Shown one piece after another: positions 8,341-14,603 of a DNA stretch of 18,968 nt; position 1 is the first letter of the stretch; every line of letters starts with the position of its first letter. The notes under the pieces are model-generated. The model was not told the DNA's origin and searched no databases. It saw only the letters and a program-made list of their open reading frames with translations. The stretch is from assembly GCA_036276235.1 (NCBI GenBank), contig DATBDZ010000050.1:1-18968 (forward strand), given 5' to 3'. The stretch comes from JANWHF01 sp036276235. Lineage in GTDB: Bacteria; Planctomycetota; Phycisphaerae; Tepidisphaerales; Tepidisphaeraceae. Position numbers and translations under genes: made by a program.

Positions 8341-9705
8341 TCAAACTCTACGCTGCAGTCCTTGGCCCTGCAGCGCGGATTCGTACAGTCCTTCCAATTC
8401 ATCCACATGATCGGCGAGCGTTCTCACAGGTCCGATTCCGGCGGCAAGCTGTTGGATTCGATCTGGATGTTCGGCGAGATGTCGCATTGCTGCCGATAGC
8501 GCCGCGACGTCGTTGGGCGGCACGACAAGACCGTCGATCTCATCTCGCACAATCTCGGACGGCCCGCCGCACGCGGTGACAATCACCGGCCGGCCAACTG
8601 AAAACGCTTCGAGAACGACCAGGCCAAAGACCTCGAGGTAGATCGACGGCAGGATCAAAACATCAAGCCCTCCCATGACGTTTTGGATTTGCTCGTGGTC
8701 CACCGCTCCGCGTAAGACGACATCGGACCGTCCGACGACCTGGCGCATTGCCAATTTGAAATATTCTTGCTCGCTGGCTCCTTGCGGTGCGCCGACAAGC
8801 TCAAGCCGCGCCAGGTTCTGTGGGAGCGATGAAAATGCTTCCAGAAGAACATGCAGACCCTTGGGACGATTGATCTGGCCAACATATCCAAATCGCACGG
8901 GGCGGGTTCCCAGCCCGGTCAATGGAGCCGGGTCGAGCGGCTCGACTCCGTGAGGCACGATCGCGACACGCTTTGGTTCGGCCCCGTTGCGGATAAGGAC
9001 GTCGGCGATCGCCCGCGATGGCGCGATCCACTGCCGCGCGGCACGTATCGTGGCGCGCTTTGCATTAACGGCCTGCTCAACCAGCCACGGATACATTAGA
9101 GTACGTCCGGCATAGGTCGGATTGTGCAGCAAGTTTAGAGCCTGGCCGACATGCCTATAGACGACGGGCGGAAGGTGCGCCAAAGCGCGCCCGCGACGGC
9201 TTCCGCCGCGTAACTGTCGGCAATAGCAGGCCGCGCAAGCACGCTCGTCCAAAGGTCGCGGGCAGATCGCATCATCTGGTCGAAGCAGTGCTCCCATGGG
9301 GCAGGCAACACCAGCATGATGCGCTGTGACGAGGTGTGGGATCTCACGCTCCACAGCGATCGATGTCAGCGCCGGCTTGAGTCCGTTGAGGTGGATCAGA
9401 TCCGGCCCGATTTCATCAATGACGTTGCGCAGCGCGCTCAAAAGCGGAGGGGAGCGGTCCGTCCAATGATCGCGAATTCGGGCCGCGGCGGCATTGACGG
9501 AAACGCCTGCAACTGGAATCCCCCGCCAATCGCGCCAGCGGACGCTCCAGGCGTCGTGCCCGCCGGATTCAGAAAACGCTTCGACGGCGACAACCGAAAC
9601 GTCGTGCCCGCGGCGCGCCAGCTCGCCGGCCAACTTCTGGACGTAGATCTGGCCGCCACCAATCCTGCCATCGAGAACTCCGGCGGCAGATACAAGCACT
9701 TTCAT
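8341..9705 (-). CDS. GT4 glycosyltransferase with cysteine-rich insert
   Basis: A 454-residue GT-B, family 4 enzyme. It begins MKVLVSAAGVLDGRIGGGQIYV, with the glycine-rich donor-domain loop. Five cysteines follow the first half, C135, C148, C157, C160 and C162, placed much like the cluster in the GT4 encoded at 1108-2286. The C-terminal half shows GYVGQINRPKGLHVLLEAF (273-291) and E358-x7-E366 in LEVFGLVVLEAF. The frame is open to 9978, but that extension is arginine-rich and overlaps the acetyltransferase gene. The ATG at 9705 has GGGGAGG five bases upstream and overlaps the upstream TGA by four bases, which fixes the start. It is longer than its GT4 neighbours because of the insert and a longer linker. 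Substrate unknown. Confidence 0.93.
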   Translation of the reverse strand: MKVLVSAAGVLDGRIGGGQIYVQKLAGELARRGHDVSVVAVEAFSESGGHDAWSVRWRDWRGIPVAGVSVNAAAARIRDHWTDRSPPLLSALRNVIDEIGPDLIHLNGLKPALTSIAVEREIPHLVTAHHAGVACPMGALLRPDDAICPRPLDERACAACYCRQLRGGSRRGRALAHLPPVVYRHVGQALNLLHNPTYAGRTLMYPWLVEQAVNAKRATIRAARQWIAPSRAIADVLIRNGAEPKRVAIVPHGVEPLDPAPLTGLGTRPVRFGYVGQINRPKGLHVLLEAFSSLPQNLARLELVGAPQGASEQEYFKLAMRQVVGRSDVVLRGAVDHEQIQNVMGGLDVLILPSIYLEVFGLVVLEAFSVGRPVIVTACGGPSEIVRDEIDGLVVPPNDVAALSAAMRHLAEHPDRIQQLAAGIGPVRTLADHVDELEGLYESALQGQGLQRRV

Positions 9706-10262
9706 GCCGGCCTCCCCGAAGCTTCGACGCTCGCCCACGATCGCGCTCGGGCATCCAGCCCGCGCGGGATAATGCGCGCCGGCACGCCGACGGCCGTGGC
9801 GCCGTCTGGCACATCGCAAAGCACGACCGCGTTGGCTCCGATCGTCGCCCGGTTGCCGACGCGTACCGGCCCGAGGATTTTTGCGCCGGCGCCGACGTCG
9901 ACTCCGATGGCCAGTATGGGCGCCTCTTGAACGTTGGCACGGCGGACGCCGAGAGTCACGCCCTGGCGGATGATGCACTCATCGCCGATGACAGCATCCG
10001 GATGAATCACGATTCCGCCTTGATGCTCGAAGACCACCCGTCGTCCGATTCGCGCTGTTTGGGGAATCTCAATCCCATATACATTGCGGCAGCGCCGATA
10101 CATGGCCCGGTAAATCATGCTCATGGGCGCGCGGACGATCTTCCATCGCAATTTCTGGCGCCACTGTCCGAAGCGATGTGTTGCGACCGCGCGAAACCCA
10201 GGCCGCGTCCAGTCGCGCCCGTGGGAGCGCCAATCTTCGGCGATTTGTGCGAAGAGGCTCAT
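9702..10262 (-). CDS. Left-handed beta-helix O-acetyltransferase (serine acetyltransferase-like)
   Basis: A 186-residue acyltransferase. The N-terminal ~65 residues are helical. From about residue 68 imperfect hexapeptide repeats form a left-handed beta-helix (IGRRVV, IGDECI, IGVDVG, VGNRAT, IGANAV), ending VGVPARIIPRG. FEHQGGIVIHPDAVIG (79-94) matches the histidine-containing acetyl-CoA site of serine acetyltransferases (H80, H87). It is much shorter than biosynthetic CysE and lacks its long N-terminal domain. It resembles the WcaB-type acetyltransferases found in exopolysaccharide clusters. Its place among glycosyltransferases suggests acetylation of a glycan sugar rather than of serine, but this is inference. 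The start at 10262 overlaps the stop of the GT2 gene (ATGA); the longer frame to 10376 is rejected as overlap. Confidence 0.88.
   Translation of the reverse strand: MSLFAQIAEDWRSHGRDWTRPGFRAVATHRFGQWRQKLRWKIVRAPMSMIYRAMYRRCRNVYGIEIPQTARIGRRVVFEHQGGIVIHPDAVIGDECIIRQGVTLGVRRANVQEAPILAIGVDVGAGAKILGPVRVGNRATIGANAVVLCDVPDGATAVGVPARIIPRGLDARARSWASVEASGRPA
9711..9717 (-). promoter_or_regulatory. Strong ribosome binding site of the cysteine-rich GT4 gene
   Basis: GGGGAGG on the minus strand lies five bases before the ATG at 9705, inside the end of the acetyltransferase gene. It is the best Shine-Dalgarno match in the run. It decides the start of a gene whose frame is open far upstream. Confidence 0.75.
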
Positions 10263-11239
10263 GACAAGGCAAATTGACCGCTCAGGCATCTGCGAAGCGC
10301 GGGGTCCAGTGCACCCCAGTTTTGCAGGCGAAGCCTCAGTAAAAGGAGCCGCCGTGCCCAGATATCGCGTTGACAATAGAACTGCCGGGCCACGTTTTGC
10401 GACCAGCGCGACCTTCGGTCTGCCTGGAAGCGATCGCGAATCTGCTGGATCTCGCGGTCAAATATCTCCTGCTGCGTCGTTGTCTTGCTGGCGTCGTGCA
10501 CGCGAAAGCAGGCGGTCGGATGGTGAACCGCGTATGCTCGGCGGCGTTTTGTCAGGCGCAGGATTGAGTCGTAATCAAAGCAGCAGTGAAGCGAGCGATC
10601 GAACCCGCCGGTCTCGAAAAACGCCGCGCGCCGATAGAGCGTCGCCGGCTGGTTGGCGCCCATTCCCCAAAGTAGCGCCTCGCGAAAGCCGAGGTTGCGG
10701 CCTGGGTAATACAGAGGATAACCCCTGCGCGAGAGCAGTGCAGCGCCGGACGGCCCGATCCACAGGCAACCGCCGATTCCCAGGTCCGCGTCGGGGTGAG
10801 TGATGAAGCAACGGGCCAGGGCGTGCAGTGCGCCGGGCAAATAAAGGTCGTCGGAGTTTTGCCATCCGACAAGCTCGCCGCTCGCTCGCTCAAATCCGCT
10901 ATAGATGGCCTTGGCCTGGCCCCCATCCTTACCGCTGGACCAGTAGTCGATCCATGGTTCGTACTTGCGGATAACATCAATTGATCTATCCGTGCTGCCG
11001 CCGTCAAGAACGATGTACTCCAGATTCGGATAATTCTGAAGGAGTACGGACCGGATGGTTTGTTCCAGATATTGCGCCTGATTATAGGATGGTGTGACAA
11101 TCGTAATGCGGGGCCAATTGATGGATTCGTTTGCTCTTGAATTGGGTCGAACCGGTTCAACTTCCCACGGCCAGCCGGCGCCTTGAGCACCCCTGGGCAA
11201 ATTCGCGATGTCACGACGAGCAGCTTGTCCGGCGATCAT
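10259..11239 (-). CDS. GT2 glycosyltransferase with WQNSDD motif
   Basis: A 326-residue GT-A, family 2 enzyme with a ~42-residue polar N-terminal extension before RITIVTPSYNQAQYLEQTIRS. LDGGSTD (78-84) is the first acidic motif. The usual D-x-D is replaced by WQNSDD (126-131), a form common in the GT2 branch that pairs the SYNQ-type opening with G-x-N/Q-S-D-D. The later KDGGQAKAIYSGF (104-116) is typical of that branch too. It has no membrane segments. The ATG at 11239 has GAGG five bases upstream. The gene's TGA overlaps the acetyltransferase ATG by four bases, so the two are probably coupled. Whether the N-terminal extension is real or translation starts internally is not settled; I see no better start codon. 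Confidence 0.9.
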   Translation of the reverse strand: MIAGQAARRDIANLPRGAQGAGWPWEVEPVRPNSRANESINWPRITIVTPSYNQAQYLEQTIRSVLLQNYPNLEYIVLDGGSTDRSIDVIRKYEPWIDYWSSGKDGGQAKAIYSGFERASGELVGWQNSDDLYLPGALHALARCFITHPDADLGIGGCLWIGPSGAALLSRRGYPLYYPGRNLGFREALLWGMGANQPATLYRRAAFFETGGFDRSLHCCFDYDSILRLTKRRRAYAVHHPTACFRVHDASKTTTQQEIFDREIQQIRDRFQADRRSRWSQNVARQFYCQRDIWARRLLLLRLRLQNWGALDPALRRCLSGQFALS

Positions 11240-11243
11240 CCGA

Positions 11244-11250
11244 TCCTCAT
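11244..11250 (-). promoter_or_regulatory. Ribosome binding site of the WQNSDD GT2 gene
   Basis: ATGAGGA on the minus strand places GAGG five bases before the ATG at 11239, in the 27-base gap between the two GT2 genes. It supports the long form of the protein. Confidence 0.55.
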
Positions 11251-11266
11251 CCTTCCTTGTGAACGA

Positions 11267-12271
11267 CTACCAGCCCAAAGGCCGAACGAGCTTTCGAATC
11301 GCACGATCGTGCCGGCGCATCGGAGAGCGCCGATGTGCACGACGCATCCAGCTCAGCATCAGGCGATCGTGAACGCGCCGTGGATCAGCCAGCTCTCTTG
11401 CACGCCCTGACTCGGCTGGTCTCAATTCCACCAGCCGCCGCCGCCAATCCACAGACCAGATGTCCAACTGACGAAAGCGATCGGCACCGTGCGTCAATAA
11501 CATGTCGAGAATGCGATGGTCCCATGTGTCGGTCGGCTGAACGCGCACGGCGCGCGCCGCGATGCCGGCGCGCTCGTACGCCTCAAACCAGTCGTCGCGA
11601 ACATCGCAAATGGTGCTTTGCGGGACGGCATCCATATGGTGATAGCGGCGATGTATATCGCACGCTCTGGCTTGCGGCGTGTTGACCAGTTCCCAGCACT
11701 GGTACCACATCTGCTTTCGCTTCATCAATTCCCAGTCGGCGAACTGATAGTGAAGCACCTTTACTTCTTTCATTTCCAGCGGCGCGCACGATTGGCCCCA
11801 CGGCACACGGGGCGAATGGATCGGAGCTCCGACATGCGCGCGGCCGTCGTCGACATATGCCCAGGGGAGGCCGGTTCGCGCTGTCCAGCCGCGTTTTAAG
11901 CCGGGGAGCAGGTTAATCCAGTCGAAGAAAATCGCCGTCCCCGGGGCGGCGCGTTGAGCACGTTCCCATTCGTCGCTTTCCAGCACGTTAGCGGTCAGGA
12001 GCTCGTCAGCGTCGAGCGCTACGATGAATCGCGGCGCGGCGACCTCTCGGGCGGCGTCGATCAGCAGTTTCTGGCGCTCCTGTTCGCTGTACTGAACCGA
12101 TTCGTTTCGAATCAGGCGAACCTTCGGATAGCGCGCGGCGATCTCAACGCTCCCATCAGTCGAACCCTGGTCGGCAATGATGATTTGCGTGGCCCATTGA
12201 GAGGCGGCGCCAAGGAATCGCTCCAGGTGAGCCGCCTCATCTTTCACCGGGCAAACGCATACGATGTTCAT
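11267..12271 (-). CDS. GT2 glycosyltransferase
   Basis: A 334-residue GT-A, family 2 protein of the branch opening VCVCPVKDEAAHLERFL, where the donor domain starts at the first residue. IIADQGSTDGS (31-41) carries the first acidic motif, and IVALDADE (83-90) the metal-binding D87-x-D89. The C-terminal half holds HSPRVPWGQ and VLHYQFADWELMKRKQMWY, a pattern seen in GT2 proteins of LPS and capsule loci that act on lipid-linked acceptors. No transmembrane helix is visible. The ATG overlaps the TGA of the ABC ATPase gene by four bases with no good Shine-Dalgarno site, so translation is likely coupled to the exporter. As the first glycosyltransferase after Wzm/Wzt it may act early in chain assembly, which is speculation. 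Confidence 0.9.
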   Translation of the reverse strand: MNIVCVCPVKDEAAHLERFLGAASQWATQIIIADQGSTDGSVEIAARYPKVRLIRNESVQYSEQERQKLLIDAAREVAAPRFIVALDADELLTANVLESDEWERAQRAAPGTAIFFDWINLLPGLKRGWTARTGLPWAYVDDGRAHVGAPIHSPRVPWGQSCAPLEMKEVKVLHYQFADWELMKRKQMWYQCWELVNTPQARACDIHRRYHHMDAVPQSTICDVRDDWFEAYERAGIAARAVRVQPTDTWDHRILDMLLTHGADRFRQLDIWSVDWRRRLVELRPAESGRARELADPRRVHDRLMLSWMRRAHRRSPMRRHDRAIRKLVRPLGW

Positions 12272-13539
12272 GACAGTCTCGCGGTCTCAAAACGCGCTTC
12301 ACATTCTGGCGCGACCGCTTCGTCAAGCATGAAAAATCCCTTTCCCCCCGAGTACGAGAGTGCCTGGCCGGTCGCGGTCGGCGTGCCTTCGGCGCGAATC
12401 TGAACGGCGCGGGCACATTCCATCCAGCCGCAGACATTGTGATGAGTCAGCCGCATGCCCAGAAAATATTGCCCGGCGTTGAGCATCCGCGGCAAGGCGA
12501 TGCTGCGCCGAATGTCAAACGTACCCTTCTCACATCGCCGGGTTACGCCGCTTGTGTGAGCCGCGCTGAAATACGCGAGCGTGACATCGTTTGAGTCCGT
12601 AATCCATGCTTCGATGTCCATTCGCAAGTCGGCGTGCAAGACGCCCTGGATCGATACGTCAAGTTGATGGGCGCCGGACTCAAGCTCCAGCGTGTGCTGC
12701 GGTGACTCGTTTACATGAATGCTTTCAATTTGCACATTGGGGTGACACTGCGTGATGAGAGAAGCGATCGTCGGATCGGCTTCGATCGTTCCCGCGGACC
12801 GGTACGCCGCCACGGCTTCTTCCACGCCGCCGATGAAGGCCACCTTTCCCTTCTCCAGCACGACGCCGCTCTGGCAAAGCGATCGAATGGCTCCCATATT
12901 GTGGCTGACGAACAGGACCGTTCGGCCGCCCCGCGCGACATCGCGCATCTTGCCGAGGCATTTCCGCTGGAATTCCGCGTCCCCCACCGCCAACACTTCA
13001 TCCACGACGAGGATTTCCGGTTCCAGATGTGCGGCCACGGCAAACGCGAGCCGAACATACATCCCGCTGCTATAGCGTTTCACCGGCGTATCGAGGAATT
13101 TCTCCACCTCTGCAAAATCGACGATTGCATCAAACTGCCGACGAATCTGCCGACGTGTCATGCCGAGGATTGCGCCGTTCAAAAAGATGTTCTCGCGGCC
13201 GGTCAGCTCGGCATGAAAGCCCGTTCCCACTTCCAAGAGGCTGCCGACATGTCCGTAGACACGAATCTTTCCGCTGGTTGGCTCCGTGATCTGTGAAAGA
13301 ACTTTCAGCAGCGTGCTCTTGCCCGCGCCGTTGCGGCCGATGACGCCAACGATCTCACCACACTGAACATCGAACGATACATCTCGAAGCGCCCAAAATG
13401 TTTCAGCCCGCCGGCGGTCGCCCAGCGGGCGGCGGATCCGCCGCATGACGGCTTCGCCAAACGTCCGGCGCGCGATGTTCTCGTGAGAGATCGTGTACGC
13501 CTTTGACAAACCGCGGATCGAAATCGCCACATCTTTCAT
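12268..13539 (-). CDS. wzt: ABC transporter ATP-binding protein, polysaccharide export, with C-terminal glycan-binding domain
   Basis: A 423-residue Wzt-type ATPase that powers flipping of finished undecaprenyl-linked glycan through the inner membrane with the permease encoded just upstream. The nucleotide-binding domain has Walker A GRNGAGKST (68-76), the modified signature YSSGMYVRLAFA (156-167) typical of the Wzt/KpsT/TagH group, Walker B ILVVDE (176-181), a D-loop VGD, and switch histidine H213. Residues from about 265 to 400 form a separate beta-rich domain like the Wzt C-terminal domain. In E. coli O8/O9a that domain recognises the modified non-reducing end of the O-chain. Short capsule-type ATPases lack it, so a chain-end check before export is likely here. 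ATG start, three bases after the permease stop. Confidence 0.94.
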   Translation of the reverse strand: MKDVAISIRGLSKAYTISHENIARRTFGEAVMRRIRRPLGDRRRAETFWALRDVSFDVQCGEIVGVIGRNGAGKSTLLKVLSQITEPTSGKIRVYGHVGSLLEVGTGFHAELTGRENIFLNGAILGMTRRQIRRQFDAIVDFAEVEKFLDTPVKRYSSGMYVRLAFAVAAHLEPEILVVDEVLAVGDAEFQRKCLGKMRDVARGGRTVLFVSHNMGAIRSLCQSGVVLEKGKVAFIGGVEEAVAAYRSAGTIEADPTIASLITQCHPNVQIESIHVNESPQHTLELESGAHQLDVSIQGVLHADLRMDIEAWITDSNDVTLAYFSAAHTSGVTRRCEKGTFDIRRSIALPRMLNAGQYFLGMRLTHHNVCGWMECARAVQIRAEGTPTATGQALSYSGGKGFFMLDEAVAPECEARFETARLS

Positions 13540-13542
13540 GAC

Positions 13543-14487
13543 TTAAATCACGTCAGCAAAATCGCGCTCGAGTCTCTTGAAGGCGGTCGCGCCGATGAGG
13601 AGGGACACGATCACGCAAGTAACCGAGTAAAGAATCCATGGCCCGCTAATCGCGCCGCGCCCCAGCAGCGACCATCGGCATGCCTCCAATAGGCTGCTCA
13701 ATGGATTCAAGTAGAGCCAGGTCCGCAGGTGAGCCGGCGCGGCCGACATCGGATACGCGATCGGACTGGCATAGAGGATCAATTGAAGCAGAACGGGAAT
13801 CACATATTGTAAATCTCGATAGCGCACCATTGCCGCGCAGGTGTACAACCCCAGGCCAACTGCCAGACCGATCGCCAGCACGATCCATGCGGGAAGCAGC
13901 AAAACCCGCCAGCCCAAGCCGATCCGCCCCAAAGCGAGAATCACGAACATCAACGCCAGGCCGACGGCAAAATCGATAAGCGTCGCAAAGACCGTCGAAA
14001 GGGGCAATACAAGCCGCGGAAAGTAGATCTTTGAGATCAGTTGTGAGTTGCCGACTATACACGCGCTGGAGCGTGACAGCGTTCCGCTGAATGCATTGAA
14101 GACGAGCATCCCGGCGAAACAAAAGACCATGTACGGGACGCCATCAGAGGGCGTCTTCAGTACGTGCCCAAACACGAAGGCGAACACACCGGCCGACAAC
14201 AACGGCTGCAGCACCACCCAGCACACACCCAGCAAGGCCTGGCGATAGCGCAGCTTTACATCGCGCATCGCAAGCACAAAGAGCAGGTCGCGATATTGCC
14301 AGATTTCCCGGGGATCGATCATCGACCAACGGGATCGGCGCTCGATATCCTTGAATTGCCGCGGTTTTGCGTGCGACCCATCACGAGTCGCTTCACGCCG
14401 GTCGTTCCCTGCGTCGGCGGGAATCACAATTGACTGAAATTCGGCGATGTTCATGCGAAGTACCAAGACTCCGTCCCCGTCAGCCAT
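13543..14487 (-). CDS. wzm: ABC-2 type polysaccharide export permease
   Basis: A 314-residue ABC-2 family permease of the Wzm/KpsM/TagG type. The N-terminal ~60 residues are polar and cytoplasmic. Then come the coupling helix region RDVKLRYRQALLG (75-87) and six hydrophobic segments at about 84-106, 117-137, 160-185, 194-216, 227-248 and 283-300. The signature NPLSSLLEACRW lies before the last one. With the neighbouring ATPase it would form the channel that moves lipid-linked glycan to the periplasm. The ATG at 14487 has only a poor Shine-Dalgarno match. The ATG at 14454 (303 residues) is equally possible, as both precede the domain. A 116-base gap separates it from the TPR gene upstream, the largest break in the minus-strand series. 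Confidence 0.93.
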   Translation of the reverse strand: MADGDGVLVLRMNIAEFQSIVIPADAGNDRREATRDGSHAKPRQFKDIERRSRWSMIDPREIWQYRDLLFVLAMRDVKLRYRQALLGVCWVVLQPLLSAGVFAFVFGHVLKTPSDGVPYMVFCFAGMLVFNAFSGTLSRSSACIVGNSQLISKIYFPRLVLPLSTVFATLIDFAVGLALMFVILALGRIGLGWRVLLLPAWIVLAIGLAVGLGLYTCAAMVRYRDLQYVIPVLLQLILYASPIAYPMSAAPAHLRTWLYLNPLSSLLEACRWSLLGRGAISGPWILYSVTCVIVSLLIGATAFKRLERDFADVI

Positions 14488-14603
14488 GAAGATGGCCTAC
14501 CGGTCTTGCGGGCTTGCTGTTTTGCCCTTTTACCCGCGGTAGATTTTGGAACTAATAACGCAACATCCACGGATGATGAAGAGATTCGAAAGAATCGCCC
14601 CGT

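Noticed and set aside
9706..9978. Upstream extension of the cysteine-rich GT4 gene
   Set aside because: The residues are arginine-rich and overlap the acetyltransferase gene. A strong ribosome binding site supports the ATG at 9705 instead.
10117..10803. Plus-strand open frame of 228 codons
   Set aside because: It is antisense to the acetyltransferase and GT2 genes, has shadow-like composition and no recognisable domain.
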